From CAXXOK01 sp963678055 (GTDB lineage: Bacteria > Bacillota > Clostridia > Christensenellales > Aristaeellaceae): a DNA stretch of 64,000 bases. The stretch is taken from NCBI GenBank assembly GCA_963678055.1, contig OY782679.1, positions 1,302,001 to 1,366,000 on the forward strand, in the 5' to 3' direction. Shown here one piece after another: positions 9,952-19,166 of the stretch. The notes beneath the pieces were generated by a model, which saw only the letters and a program-made list of their open reading frames with translations, had not been told where the DNA came from and ran no database searches. The position numbers were made by a program, and so were the translations under genes. Numbering within the stretch: the stretch's first letter is position 1; each line of letters starts with the position of its first letter.

Positions 9952-11628
9952 GTGTTTCCTTATGCGAAATTACTGCTCAAGCTGCGCCTCAAGTCCTGGA
10001 ATCCTGTAACATATTTCAGTCTTGACCGCAGCAAGCGCAAATCTGTCGCCACAACAATCGGCGTTTTGCTGGGTGTTGCTGTGCTGGCTTTTTACCTGAT
10101 TCTATTTGAAATGATGATGTTTGACGCCTTTGTGCAGATGAACGAGCCAACCACCATGCTTGCCGTTGTGGTGGCACTTGGTACCCTGATGATGCTGGTG
10201 ACCAGCTTCTTCTATGTGCTGACTGAATTGTTCTTTGCCAAGGATGTGCTGTTCGTTTCCTCGCTTCCCATTCCGTCGCGCCAGCTACTGTGGGCGAAAA
10301 TGATGCGAATCTGGCTTGGTGAAGCCCTGATTGCACTGGTGATATGCATGCCGGCGGTAATACTGTACGGCATTCACACAGGGGCGGGGATACTCTACTA
10401 TCTGATGGGTACGCTGCTGTCGCTGTTTATGCCGCTGTTTCCCATAGCGGTCATTACGCTGTTATCCTTTGCGATCATTCGTATCTCCGGGTTATGGAAA
10501 CACCGCGAAAAGCTGACGATTGTTGTAAGCGTCCTGTTCATGACGGGGATTATCTGGTTCCAAATGCAGTGGACCACCAACATGGGCAACGATACTTCTC
10601 TCAACGGCGCGGTATACCAGCTGGTACAAAGCCAGCAATCCACGCTGAACTTGTTTACCAGGTTGTATCCACCGGCGGGCTGGTTTGCTACGGCACTTTC
10701 GGCGCAGGGTATGGAAGCCATACTACCTTGGCTCGGGTTTGCAGCAATCAACCTGGGGGCGGCAGTTTTAGTGGCCGTAGCTCTTGGCGGCCGCTACCAA
10801 CAGCTTGCCATACGGCAGAATGAAACCCGTGTCCGCATGAATACGTCTACCAAGCGCAGGGCGGAAACGCTGAAAGAGCGTACGCCGCTGATGGCACTGT
10901 ACCGGCGCGAAATCCGTGAAATCTTCTCGTCTCCGTCATACGCGCTGAATTGTCTGGCTGCAGCGATTGTGTTTCCGGTGTTGTTTGTCGTAGCGTTTGT
11001 TGGAAAGTCGAGCAGTTTCAGCGCATTAGGCGAATTGATGCCCATGCTCGACACCTTACCGACGGCGATTATTCTGGCTGCCTTTACAGCCCTGTTTACC
11101 TTTGCCGGTGCCATGAACATGGCGGTGGGAACAGCGGTCTCCCGCGAGGGGATACGGCACGAGTTCTACCGTACACTGCCTGTGCCGCCCAGCCAACTCC
11201 TGCTGTCAAAGCTGATGATGGGTCTGACCGTTGGGATGATCAACAGCCTACCGTCGATGATACTGATATCGGTGCTGTTCCCATCGCTTTTGCAGTATGC
11301 CGTGATCGGGTGGCTGCTATCGCTGTTGTTTATAAGCTTTACCGCGATAATCAGCCTGATGATGGATGTTGGCCATCCCAAGTTCAGCTGGAAGAACGAA
11401 ACCGAGGCCATTAAGCAGAATGGTATGGCGTCACTGTCGATGTTTGCTGGAATGGGCGTGGTCGCAGCCAGTGGTTTTCTATCCTACTGGATCGAGAAAC
11501 TCGGTGTGTCGACAGCGATGATCTTTGGCGCGTTATGCGTACTTGCGGCAGCGGCGGATTTGCTGCTGTTGCGCAGGCTGGTAACGAAGTCCGCCATGAA
11601 CTACATCCAAAAAGAAGTCAATCTGTAA
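9952..11628 (+). CDS. ABC transporter permease
   Basis: 558-residue membrane protein with about twelve hydrophobic segments, translated from GTG three bases after the ATPase gene. A charged region after about residue 285 (NTSTKRRAETLKERTPLMAL) splits it into two membrane halves, each ending in paired helices, like large exporter permeases of Bacillota. It forms the channel for the ATPase encoded just upstream. No substrate-specific motif is visible. A terminator follows 12 bases downstream. Confidence 0.88.
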   Translation: MFPYAKLLLKLRLKSWNPVTYFSLDRSKRKSVATTIGVLLGVAVLAFYLILFEMMMFDAFVQMNEPTTMLAVVVALGTLMMLVTSFFYVLTELFFAKDVLFVSSLPIPSRQLLWAKMMRIWLGEALIALVICMPAVILYGIHTGAGILYYLMGTLLSLFMPLFPIAVITLLSFAIIRISGLWKHREKLTIVVSVLFMTGIIWFQMQWTTNMGNDTSLNGAVYQLVQSQQSTLNLFTRLYPPAGWFATALSAQGMEAILPWLGFAAINLGAAVLVAVALGGRYQQLAIRQNETRVRMNTSTKRRAETLKERTPLMALYRREIREIFSSPSYALNCLAAAIVFPVLFVVAFVGKSSSFSALGELMPMLDTLPTAIILAAFTALFTFAGAMNMAVGTAVSREGIRHEFYRTLPVPPSQLLLSKLMMGLTVGMINSLPSMILISVLFPSLLQYAVIGWLLSLLFISFTAIISLMMDVGHPKFSWKNETEAIKQNGMASLSMFAGMGVVAASGFLSYWIEKLGVSTAMIFGALCVLAAAADLLLLRRLVTKSAMNYIQKEVNL

Positions 11629-11640
11629 CGATCGTATAGC

Positions 11641-11680
11641 AAAAACACCGACGCAGCCCAGTTGCTGCGCCGGTGTTTTT
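11641..11680. terminator. Bidirectional terminator between ABC permease and trmO
   Basis: A 17-bp stem (AAAAACACCGACGCAGC / GCTGCGCCGGTGTTTTT, one mismatch) with a six-base loop. A-rich and T-rich flanks allow it to work for both converging transcripts. Confidence 0.9.
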
Positions 11681-11690
11681 TTGGTGGGGA

Positions 11691-12386
11691 TTAAAGCTTT
11701 ATGACTTCGACCACAGTCAGTCGATTGTCATCTACCTGAAACCGGACATCAAACCCGCCGTAGGAAAACCCGTACACGCGGTTTGGATCTTGTTGATAGG
11801 CGGGCCGTGGATCGCCAGTCAATACAGCGATCAAGGTGGCCTGTTTTTCCTGCGGAATCATGGATAGCCACCTGGCTGGGAAATCCACGGTCAATACGGC
11901 GTCCGGTGCGTCGTGGGCAAAGCCGCCTTCTGCAAAGGGGATGCTGTCGGCATACGGCAGGTAGGGTTTGATATCATAGATCGGGGTGCCGTCCATCAAA
12001 TCGGCACCAACGACCGTCAATGTGGGGTTTGCTGGAGTGGTAAGGTTGATGGATTTCAATTCCACGCACGATAAGCCCAGTGGATTGGGGCGGAAGGGGG
12101 AGCGGGTGGCGAACACGCCCATTCTGGTGTTTCCGCCCAGCCTTGGCGGGCGTACCGTGGGGGACCAGTCCGCACGCATGTTTTTGGAAAACCCCCAGAT
12201 TAGCCAAAGGTGGGAAATGCCATCCAGTCCGCGCAGTATGTCCGGGTTACGGAAATCTGGCTCAAATTCGATGGTCGATTCCAGCGTACAGATCATACCG
12301 CTTTGGCGCGGCAGACCGAACTTAGAGGGGAAATCATTGCGCAAACGGGCGACGACTTGTAAGCAAACCTCATCCATAGCATTCAC
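11691..12386 (-). CDS. trmO: tRNA (N6-threonylcarbamoyladenosine37-N6)-methyltransferase, TrmO family
   Basis: 231-residue member of the TrmO/TsaA family, which methylates t6A at position 37 of tRNA-Thr using S-adenosylmethionine. The signature is clear: RLGGNTRMGVFATRSPFRPN followed by PLGLSCVEL. The N-terminal beta-barrel domain comes first and a C-terminal extension follows (HDAPDAVLTVDFPARWL). The GTG at 12386 with AGGAAAGGT just upstream is preferred; an ATG nine bases further in (12377) is the alternative. It is convergent with the exporter and divergent from the protease gene. Confidence 0.9.
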   Translation of the reverse strand: MNAMDEVCLQVVARLRNDFPSKFGLPRQSGMICTLESTIEFEPDFRNPDILRGLDGISHLWLIWGFSKNMRADWSPTVRPPRLGGNTRMGVFATRSPFRPNPLGLSCVELKSINLTTPANPTLTVVGADLMDGTPIYDIKPYLPYADSIPFAEGGFAHDAPDAVLTVDFPARWLSMIPQEKQATLIAVLTGDPRPAYQQDPNRVYGFSYGGFDVRFQVDDNRLTVVEVIKL

Positions 12387-12496
12387 ACCTTTCCTATAGC
12401 CGCAGTATAGCGCGATAGTTTACACTCGCGCAATAGTATCGTGCCGAGTTTATGGTATAATAGGGGAAATCGAAATTTTCGGAAGGCGGGACACGC

Positions 12497-13297
12497 ATGG
12501 GAATCATTAGCAGACTGCAGTACTGGGGAAACTGGCTGACGTCGGATCCGGTCGGATTCTTTATTTATATACTGTACTTCGCAGTCGCGGTACTGCTGAC
12601 ACTGATACTGCACGAAGTGGCACATGGCTACGTTGCATACCGCCATGGCGACCCGACAGCCAAAATGCTGGGCCGCTTATCGCTGGACCCGCGCAAGCAT
12701 CTGGACCCCATTGGTACCATCGCGCTGGTTCTGGTTGGGTTCGGCTGGGCAAAACCCGTACCCATCAATCCGCGCAACTTTACCGGTAACCGTGTCCGGG
12801 CGGATTTTCTGGTGTCGATCGCCGGCATCGTAACGAACCTAACGCTGTTTATTGTTGCTACTTTCCTAACGGTGCTGATTAATCCGCTGCTGTGGAAGCC
12901 GGAAGTGCTGGCCAGCAATGGCGGCCCGGAAACCTTTTTAAGCATCTACGGGGTCGGCTATAACATTCTATTCAGCGGCGCAGGCGGCAACTATGTTCAG
13001 TACATGCAAACACCGTGGTTGATGCATGTGCAGCGCTTTTTGATGATGTTTTTAACCTTTAACTTAACTATTGGCGTTTTCAACCTGATTCCCATCCCGC
13101 CGCTGGACGGCTTTCACATCCTCAACGATCTGGCTTTTAAAGGCCGGCTGAACATGACGCCGCAGTTTATGCGCATGGCACAGATATTGTTCCTACTGCT
13201 GCTGTTCTCAGGTGCGATTGGCTCGGTACTGATTGCCGTAACCACGGCAGTGCATGGCGCAGTGCTCAATCTGTTCTTGCTCATTTTGGGGGCTTAA
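12497..13297 (+). CDS. Site-2-type (M50) membrane metalloprotease
   Basis: 266-residue polytopic protein of the M50 family. The zinc motif HEVAH (H39, E40, H43) sits in the first core helix and the third ligand is D204 in NLIPIPPLDGFH. It belongs to the compact subgroup without PDZ domain, close to YwhC-like proteins; these cut membrane-bound substrates, which I cannot name. A TATAAT at 12456-12461 with no good -35 box and the ribosome site GGAAGGCGGG lie upstream. scpA starts one base after its stop, so the three genes likely form one transcript. Confidence 0.9.
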   Translation: MGIISRLQYWGNWLTSDPVGFFIYILYFAVAVLLTLILHEVAHGYVAYRHGDPTAKMLGRLSLDPRKHLDPIGTIALVLVGFGWAKPVPINPRNFTGNRVRADFLVSIAGIVTNLTLFIVATFLTVLINPLLWKPEVLASNGGPETFLSIYGVGYNILFSGAGGNYVQYMQTPWLMHVQRFLMMFLTFNLTIGVFNLIPIPPLDGFHILNDLAFKGRLNMTPQFMRMAQILFLLLLFSGAIGSVLIAVTTAVHGAVLNLFLLILGA

Positions 13298-14032
13298 ATG
13301 TCAATCCATATTCAGCTTAAGCAGTTTGATGGCCCGCTGGATCTGCTGCTGCACCTGATTGGCAAGGCGAAAATCGACATCAAGGATATTTTCGTCAGCG
13401 AAATCACCGAGCAGTTTATTGAAGCTGTCAGCAGTGCAACGGACTTTGATATGGACGAAGCCAGCGAGTTTATCACCATGGCGGCGCTGCTGGTGGAGAT
13501 AAAGAGCAGGTCGCTGCTGCCCCGCATTCGTGAAGAGAGCGAAGATGATCCGGAGCAATTGCTGATCGATCGACTGACGGCCTATAAGCAGTTCAAGGAA
13601 AGCACCACTCATATGGCGGAATTTGAAAAGATCGCAAGACAGACCTTTGGCAAGCTGCCCGAAGAGATTCCCTTGCCGCCGCCGACCTTGGAAATTGACG
13701 GTCTGACGCTGGATATGCTCTGGGACGCGCTGCTGCGCATGGCGGACCGCAAACCCAAGGAACTGCCGGAGGAAGATCATACCCAGCGTGATATCCGGCG
13801 GGATCACTATTCGGTGGACCATTGTATCGAAACCATTCGCTACCGCTTGAAAAAGGGACCGGTGCCCTTTAACGAGCTGTTTTCCGAAAGACCCAGCCGA
13901 CAGGAGGCCGTTACGCTGTTTATTGCCCTGCTGGAGCTGCTTAAGCGGGGGAAAGCGCATGTAACGCAGTCCGGTACATTTCAGCAGATGATACTTTATC
14001 CCGGAAGGAGAAAAGCCCATGGAAATGCATGA
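13298..14032 (+). CDS. scpA: Segregation and condensation protein A
   Basis: 244-residue kleisin subunit that bridges the heads of the SMC dimer in the bacterial condensin. The N-terminal motif QLKQFDGPLDLLLHLIGKAK and the following acidic EASEFITMAALLVEIKSRSL are diagnostic; the C-terminal winged-helix segment is VTLFIALLELLKRGKAHVTQ. It starts directly after the protease stop and overlaps scpB by 14 bases. The SMC gene is not in the window. Confidence 0.96.
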   Translation: MSIHIQLKQFDGPLDLLLHLIGKAKIDIKDIFVSEITEQFIEAVSSATDFDMDEASEFITMAALLVEIKSRSLLPRIREESEDDPEQLLIDRLTAYKQFKESTTHMAEFEKIARQTFGKLPEEIPLPPPTLEIDGLTLDMLWDALLRMADRKPKELPEEDHTQRDIRRDHYSVDHCIETIRYRLKKGPVPFNELFSERPSRQEAVTLFIALLELLKRGKAHVTQSGTFQQMILYPGRRKAHGNA

Positions 14033-14564
14033 AGCCTGCCGTGCCATCGAGGCGATTTTGTTTGTATCGGGCGACGCAGTAGAGATTCGGGATATCGCCC
14101 AAGCGCTGGAAGTGACCGAAATGGAAGCATTAAGCGCAGCCGAAGCCCTGCAAAAGGAGTACGACAGCATGCCCCGGGGCATCCGGGTCGCACGCTACGG
14201 CGACCATTTGAAGCTTGAAACGCGTGCGGAATACGCACCGTATGTGGAACGGCTATTGCAGCCGGTGCAGCGCCAATCGCTTTCTCAGGCGGCGATGGAG
14301 ACGCTGGCAGTGATCGCCTACCGCCAGCCGGTGACCAGGCTGGACATTGAAGAGATTCGCGGTGTGAAGTGCGATTATTCTGTGCAGTCGCTATTGCACA
14401 AAGGACTGATTCAAAACGTTGGCCGCAAGGAAGCGCTTGGCCGGCCGTATCTATATGCGACAACGGATTTCTTTTTGGAGCATTTCGGCATCACCGATAT
14501 TCGGGAATTGCCGCCGCTGCCGGAAGCAGACCCAAACCCCGATGCGGAACCGATCATCCCGTAA
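14019..14564 (+). CDS. scpB: Segregation and condensation protein B
   Basis: 181-residue partner of ScpA in the SMC complex, made of two winged-helix domains. Family motifs are IEAILFVSGDAVEIRDIAQAL at the N-terminus (read in part here) and LSQAAMETLAVIAYRQPVT in the second domain. The start overlaps scpA by 14 bases; AAGGAGAAAAGCCC precedes the ATG. A terminator follows immediately. Confidence 0.96.
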   Translation: MEMHEACRAIEAILFVSGDAVEIRDIAQALEVTEMEALSAAEALQKEYDSMPRGIRVARYGDHLKLETRAEYAPYVERLLQPVQRQSLSQAAMETLAVIAYRQPVTRLDIEEIRGVKCDYSVQSLLHKGLIQNVGRKEALGRPYLYATTDFFLEHFGITDIRELPPLPEADPNPDAEPIIP

Positions 14565-14568
14565 AGCA

Positions 14569-14602
14569 AAACGCCTCTGCGCTACCATGTGCAGAGGCGT
14601 TT
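14569..14602. terminator. Bidirectional terminator between scpB and tmcAL
   Basis: A perfect 12-bp stem (AAACGCCTCTGC / GCAGAGGCGTTT) with a ten-base loop, between the two converging genes; T-rich on both outgoing strands. Confidence 0.88.
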
Positions 14603-14612
14603 ATATAGGCCG

Positions 14613-15788
14613 TTATTCTACTACAATCTGCTGCCTGTACATCAGCCCGGCCGGCAGTTGCGTGCCAAGCGCCCACAGGTCGTAGGCACGTTCATCCAGT
14701 TGATACAGCGGATTGGCAGGATCGCCGTCCGATGCTTTCGAAATGACCGGGATATCGGATTGCTTTAGCATCGAGAGCAGCGCTTCCTGATCTTTGCGAA
14801 AGCCGAGCAAACGAACATACGCAGGTTGCGGATACTGCTCGATCAGCTGCGCGTTCATTCCCAGCATGGCATGGGTGAGCAAACGGTTCAGCCGTGCACG
14901 GGTATAGCGCTTGGTTTTCAGCATATCCAGAAGCTCTGCCCGGCTGGTTGCTCTAGCGGCATACTTTATCAATCTGTTTTCCAGTCCCTCGGAGCAATCC
15001 GGCAGCTGTTGCAGCGCGGCGGGGGATGCGCAGCGAATGGTGTTAAGCATTACGCTGTCCAGCGCGTCCGGACGGTGGGCCGGGACAGCGTCCAGCCTGT
15101 ACCCGCAGGCAGCTTCGGCAGCAGCAATGTCACCTGCCAGATACGCTTTGCGAACAGCACTGGCCGAGGGATAGCAACCATTTTGCAGGGCTTGGCTGTG
15201 GTAATCACCATTGCGCTCTATGGGCAGAGGTGTAATATCGCTGTGCTGGCGCAGCAGTGCCCGCAAATAGCAAATGCCCAGAATGTTATTGGGTGTCTGC
15301 ATGATAGCATCTGCATCTTTTGTCGGCAGCGCCGCCGCAAGACCGGCTGCCTGCGCCGCGGCAAAGGGCTTGCCTTCGGAAAGCGCTTTTTGCAGCGCTT
15401 GCTTATAAGCTTTTGGTTCCTCTTCCAGCGTATGCGCAGCTGTATACAAAGCCTGTATATTCAGTGTTTCAACGCCAAACGAAAGAAGGGAAATGAACTT
15501 AATTCGGCGAATTATGTTCACAGCACCACTCGCGAAGTTTTCGCCATCGCGCACAGCCCAGGCACAGGGAAGCTCCAGTACCATTGATGCACCTGCCCGC
15601 AACGCGGCCCTTGCACGAAACGCGGGAGAAAAAAGTGCCGGCATTCCGCGCTGCGTAAAGCTTCCGCTCATCAGGCAAACGATAAGCGCATCCGGAAACT
15701 GCTCTTTGATCAGCGCAAATTGCCGTGCGTGACCTGTATGAAACGGGTCATATTCGCAGATGATTCCCGCAACTGGTTTCGCGTTCAT
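14613..15788 (-). CDS. tmcAL: tRNA(Met) cytidine acetate ligase (YlbM family)
   Basis: 391-residue enzyme of the TmcAL family, which uses acetate and ATP to make N4-acetylcytidine at the wobble base of elongator tRNA-Met. The nucleotidyltransferase motif GIICEYDPFHTGHARQF is at the N-terminus, followed by MSGSFTQRGMPALFSP, both diagnostic. The ATG at 15788 (MNAKPVAGII) is chosen because the longer TTG-initiated frame adds 15 basic residues not expected in the family. It lies divergent to pta-ackA, which handles the same small molecule, acetate. Confidence 0.92.
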   Translation of the reverse strand: MNAKPVAGIICEYDPFHTGHARQFALIKEQFPDALIVCLMSGSFTQRGMPALFSPAFRARAALRAGASMVLELPCAWAVRDGENFASGAVNIIRRIKFISLLSFGVETLNIQALYTAAHTLEEEPKAYKQALQKALSEGKPFAAAQAAGLAAALPTKDADAIMQTPNNILGICYLRALLRQHSDITPLPIERNGDYHSQALQNGCYPSASAVRKAYLAGDIAAAEAACGYRLDAVPAHRPDALDSVMLNTIRCASPAALQQLPDCSEGLENRLIKYAARATSRAELLDMLKTKRYTRARLNRLLTHAMLGMNAQLIEQYPQPAYVRLLGFRKDQEALLSMLKQSDIPVISKASDGDPANPLYQLDERAYDLWALGTQLPAGLMYRQQIVVE

Positions 15789-15827
15789 AAAATCACACTT
15801 TTTCCTTGGTTTTTTCCCGTATATCCC

Positions 15828-15856
15828 TTTCAATTTCTATGGTTAACGTGTATAAT
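15828..15856 (+). promoter_or_regulatory. Probable pta-ackA promoter
   Basis: TTTCAA, 17 bases, then TATAAT; the -10 box is perfect, the -35 box moderate. It lies 57 bases before the pta start in the divergent tmcAL-pta gap. Confidence 0.5.
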
Positions 15857-15912
15857 CATTAGTTGTATATTATATGACAAAAGTAGTGTATCACATTGAG
15901 GAGGAAATCGCT

Positions 15913-16911
15913 ATGTCTGTGATTGACCAAATCCGGGCAAAGGCTATGACGGATATCAAACGCATTGTCTTACCCGAAGGCGCGGAACCGCGCACCGTTC
16001 AGGCTGCACGCAGCATTACTGATTTGAAAATTGCCGAGGTAACGTTGCTGGGGGATCAGGCGGAAATCGAGAAAACAGCCAAGGAAACGGGTACGGACCT
16101 TACGGGCGTAGCGGTAGTAGACCCTAAAACCAGCGACAAGCTGGAAGCCTATACCGAGCTTCTATTCACCCTTCGCAAAGCCAAAGGCATGACCCAGGAA
16201 GATGCGAAAAAGCTTGCGGCAGGAAACACCTTGTACTTTGGAGCACTGATGGTGAAGGCAGACGATGCCGATGGTATGGTCGCAGGCGCGATCAATGCAA
16301 CAGGCAACGTACTTCGCCCCGCGTTACAGATCATCAAAACAGAGCCGGGCATTTCAGTCGTCTCGAGCTCTTTTATTATGGAAATTCCCGATCACAGCTA
16401 TGGCGCAGACGGCGTTATGATTTTCGGTGACTGCGCGGTGATTCCCGATCCCACAGCCGAGCAGCTGGCGGCGATCGCGGTCTCCAGTGCGCAGACCGGC
16501 AAACAGCTTGTGGGTATGGACCCGAAAGTGGCTATGCTTTCGTTCTCAACCAAGGGCAGTGCCAAACACGCCATGGTGGACAAAGTCCAGCAGGCGACCG
16601 CTTTGGCGCAGCAAAATGCGCCGGAGCTTGCATGCGATGGTGAATTGCAGGCCGATGCCGCACTGGTTAAAAGCGTAGGCGCGCTGAAATCTCCCGGCAG
16701 CAAAGTAGCGGGTCAGGCCAATGTATTGATTTTCCCCGACTTGCAGGCGGGCAATATTGGCTACAAACTCGTGCAGCGGCTGGCTGGCGCGGTTGCCGTA
16801 GGGCCCATCATTCAGGGTCTTGCTAAACCGGTGAACGATTTGAGCCGTGGCTGTTCAGTGGATGATATTATCAGCGTGGTTGCCATTACCGCGGTGAAAG
16901 CACAAGGATAG
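15913..16911 (+). CDS. pta: Phosphate acetyltransferase
   Basis: 332-residue enzyme that converts acetyl-CoA and phosphate to acetyl phosphate, the first step of acetate formation. The start at 15913 follows GAGGAGGAAATCGCT, so the 13 extra residues upstream are not used. Motifs include RIVLPEGAEPRTVQAA at the N-terminus, DGMVAGAINATGNVLRPALQ and NVLIFPDLQAGNIGYKLVQR. The length is that of the short single-domain Pta of Bacillota. ackA follows 13 bases downstream. Confidence 0.97.
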   Translation: MSVIDQIRAKAMTDIKRIVLPEGAEPRTVQAARSITDLKIAEVTLLGDQAEIEKTAKETGTDLTGVAVVDPKTSDKLEAYTELLFTLRKAKGMTQEDAKKLAAGNTLYFGALMVKADDADGMVAGAINATGNVLRPALQIIKTEPGISVVSSSFIMEIPDHSYGADGVMIFGDCAVIPDPTAEQLAAIAVSSAQTGKQLVGMDPKVAMLSFSTKGSAKHAMVDKVQQATALAQQNAPELACDGELQADAALVKSVGALKSPGSKVAGQANVLIFPDLQAGNIGYKLVQRLAGAVAVGPIIQGLAKPVNDLSRGCSVDDIISVVAITAVKAQG

Positions 16912-16924
16912 GAGTACACGATCA

Positions 16925-18130
16925 ATGAAAATACTGATTCTCAACGCAGGTTCCTCATCACTTAAGTATCAGCTGATGGACATGGACGGCGAGAAAATTC
17001 TTGCCAAGGGCATTGTAGACCGTATCGGCATTGCCGGCAGTGGCATCAAACAAACGGTGGGGGACCAGGTGTACACCCTGACGGAAGCCATTCCCACGCA
17101 TACCGATGCCATCCGTTTAATGCTCAAAGCCCTGATGGATGATGAAAAAGGCGCGATCAAATCTCTGGACGAGATCGCGGCGTTTGGTCATCGCGTATTG
17201 CACGGCGGTGAAAAGTTCACCGGCAGCATTCTGGTGACGGACGAAGTGAAAGCCACCATCCGGGAATACTTCCCGCTTGGTCCGCTGCACAATCCGCCCA
17301 ACCTCATGGGTATCGAAGCCTGCCAGGAAGCCATGCCCGGCATGCCCAACGTGGCGGTGTTTGATACCTCCTTCCACCAGACCATGCCCAAGAAAGCATT
17401 TTTGTACGGCATTCCGCAGGATTACTACAAACGCCTGCAAATCCGCCGCTACGGCTTCCACGGCACCAGCCACCGCTATGTAAGCAAGCGCGTACGCGAG
17501 TTTTTAGACATGCCCCGCGAAGGCAGCCGTATTATTACCTGCCACTTGGGTAACGGATCCAGCTTGGCTGCGGTGAAAGACGGAAAGTGCGTGGATACAA
17601 GCATGGGCCTGACCCCGCTGGAAGGCGTTGTCATGGGCACGCGTTCAGGTAACCTGGACCCTGCTGTGGTGCAGTTTATCGCAAACTCCGACAACATGAC
17701 TGTGGACGAAGTCATCAATATCTGCAATAAGAAATCCGGCCTGATCGGTATTTCCGGCATCTCCAGCGATATGCGCGATATTGATGCTGCTGCCGAAAAA
17801 GGCGATGAGAACGCGATTTTGGCCCAGGATATGTTGGTGCACAGCATCCGCAAGTACATCGGTGCGTATGCGGCGGTGCTGGGCGGCGTAGATGCCATCG
17901 TGTTTACCGCTGGCATCGGGGAAAACAACTTCGATATCCGCACGCAAATCATGGCAGACTTTGAATATCTCGGCGTGAAAATGGATCCGTCCAAGAACAA
18001 TACCCGCGATGAAGCCGTGATTTCTGCAGACGACAGCAAGGTAAAGGTCTGCGTAATTCCTACCAACGAAGAGCTTGTTATTGCCCGCGATACCCTTGCG
18101 ATCGTTACAGGCAAAGAAATTTCCGATTGA
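16925..18130 (+). CDS. ackA: Acetate kinase
   Basis: 401-residue kinase that turns acetyl phosphate plus ADP into acetate plus ATP, giving the cell its fermentative ATP. Motifs: LILNAGSSSLKYQL at the N-terminus, HRVLHGGEKFTGS, HLGNGSSLAAV for nucleotide binding and FTAGIGENN near the C-terminus. It is co-transcribed with pta. A consensus promoter for the next operon starts inside its last codons. Confidence 0.98.
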   Translation: MKILILNAGSSSLKYQLMDMDGEKILAKGIVDRIGIAGSGIKQTVGDQVYTLTEAIPTHTDAIRLMLKALMDDEKGAIKSLDEIAAFGHRVLHGGEKFTGSILVTDEVKATIREYFPLGPLHNPPNLMGIEACQEAMPGMPNVAVFDTSFHQTMPKKAFLYGIPQDYYKRLQIRRYGFHGTSHRYVSKRVREFLDMPREGSRIITCHLGNGSSLAAVKDGKCVDTSMGLTPLEGVVMGTRSGNLDPAVVQFIANSDNMTVDEVINICNKKSGLIGISGISSDMRDIDAAAEKGDENAILAQDMLVHSIRKYIGAYAAVLGGVDAIVFTAGIGENNFDIRTQIMADFEYLGVKMDPSKNNTRDEAVISADDSKVKVCVIPTNEELVIARDTLAIVTGKEISD

Positions 18131-18155
18131 CAACACAGGGCGCAATGCATATAAT
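18127..18155 (+). promoter_or_regulatory. Consensus sigma-A promoter for DUF177-rpmF
   Basis: TTGACA, 17 bases, TATAAT: both boxes are perfect. The -35 box overlaps the ackA stop codon, and the gene start lies 31 bases after the -10 box. Confidence 0.9.
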
Positions 18156-18186
18156 GTAGCATGGTCGCGTTTTGAGGAGGCATCTT

Positions 18187-18687
18187 ATGAAACTGGATGT
18201 AACCCAAGCGCTTCGCAGGCCAGGGGAATCGTTCCCGTTCAAGGCGGAGATCAGTATTTCACCGCAAGAGGTGGGTACAGATCAGATCAGTTTCGAACCT
18301 GTTTCGTTGACTGGCACCTATTCTGCAATGGACGGCACGATAGAGCTCAATGGTGCGCTGCAGACCACAGCGCACGCCACTTGTGCCATGTGCCTGAAAA
18401 GCGTTGATCACCCGATGGACATCGACTTTCGGGAGAATTTCCGTAAAGACGCCGTGGAGACCGAAGACGAAGCCTTCCATTATGAAGGTAACGAGGTTTC
18501 CCTGGACCAGATGACCCTGACGCTTCTAATGCTCAACATCCCCATGCGCTTTCTGTGCCGGGATGATTGTACGGGCAGCGAAGCGCTCAAACCCTATCAG
18601 ATGAATTCCAAGAGCTCATGCCAAGAGGACACACAACGTCCCTTTGAAGCATTGAAGCGATTGCTTGAAGAGGACGAGGAGGTGTAA
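18187..18687 (+). CDS. DUF177 (YceD-family) protein
   Basis: 166-residue protein of the YceD/DUF177 family, which nearly always precedes rpmF and is thought to act in rRNA maturation or ribosome assembly. The conserved CAMCLKSVDHPMDIDFRE segment and the acidic DFRENF region are present; the C-terminal cysteines (LCRDDCTGSE) are common in Bacillota members. GAGGAGG precedes the ATG at 18187. It sits directly upstream of rpmF with four bases between them. Confidence 0.88.
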   Translation: MKLDVTQALRRPGESFPFKAEISISPQEVGTDQISFEPVSLTGTYSAMDGTIELNGALQTTAHATCAMCLKSVDHPMDIDFRENFRKDAVETEDEAFHYEGNEVSLDQMTLTLLMLNIPMRFLCRDDCTGSEALKPYQMNSKSSCQEDTQRPFEALKRLLEEDEEV

Positions 18688-18691
18688 GAAC

Positions 18692-18895
18692 ATGGCTCTG
18701 CCTAAAGGTAAAGTCTCGCGCGCTCGTGGCCGCCGTCGCCGCACCCACTGGAAGCTCACACTGCCCGGCATCGTGGAATGCCCGCAATGCCACCAGAAAA
18801 AGCTCGCACACCGTGTATGCAAAAACTGCGGCACCTACAACGGCACGCAGGTTATCGACATGACCGAGGATCAGGGAAACAAAGACGAGGAGTAA
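18692..18895 (+). CDS. rpmF: 50S ribosomal protein L32
   Basis: 67-residue ribosomal protein. The N-terminus is the family signature ALPKGKVSRARGRRRRTHWK, and the zinc-ribbon cysteines are intact (C30, C33, C43, C46), so this is the zinc-dependent form. The ribosome site is GAGGAGGTG at the end of the upstream gene. The acidic tail (DQGNKDEE) is slightly longer than usual. A hairpin overlaps the stop codon. Confidence 0.97.
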   Translation: MALPKGKVSRARGRRRRTHWKLTLPGIVECPQCHQKKLAHRVCKNCGTYNGTQVIDMTEDQGNKDEE

Positions 18896-18911
18896 CTCTA
18901 CTCCTCGGTTT
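18886..18911 (+). terminator. Hairpin overlapping the rpmF stop codon
   Basis: A nine-bp perfect stem (CGAGGAGTA / TACTCCTCG) with a four-base loop, followed only by GTTT. The stop codon lies at the stem-loop junction. It is a weak terminator or a 3'-end stabiliser that separates rpmF from the T-box leader. Confidence 0.55.
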
Positions 18912-19150
18912 ACCCTTGGAACGGGAGGAGTACGCACTCCGTCCGGCAGAGAGAACGGCCCTTAGGCTGGAAGGCTGTTTCGGATACGGCAGTGCGGAAA
19001 GTCGCCCGGGAGGGTGCGAAATGAACGGCTGCTTAGCCGCTAGTTTCGCCGGGTACGCCCGCTACAGCGTATTGAGGCGACGGGCAACCGTCGCAAAGCA
19101 AGGTGGTACCACGGAGCTGCTCCGTCCTTCGGACGTAGCGGCTTTTTTAT
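18911..19150 (+). promoter_or_regulatory. T-box leader, valine-specific (specifier GTC)
   Basis: Transcription-attenuation riboswitch that senses uncharged tRNA-Val. The T-box AAGGTGGTACCACGG lies at 19100-19114, and the terminator stem (CGTCC / GGACG extended by AGCTGCT / TAGCGGCT, then TTTTTT) at 19115-19148. Stem I shows the AGTA bulge (18929-18932), AGAGAG element (18948-18953) and distal GGCTGGAAGGCTG loop. By position opposite the AGTA bulge, the specifier is GTC at 19001-19003, followed by a purine; GTC is a valine codon and valS lies downstream, which confirms the reading. Confidence 0.93.
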
Positions 19151-19166
19151 ATTGGAGGCAGCAAGC

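Noticed and set aside
14826..15587. 253-residue plus-strand frame opposite tmcAL
   Set aside because: Shadow of a gene with clear family motifs.
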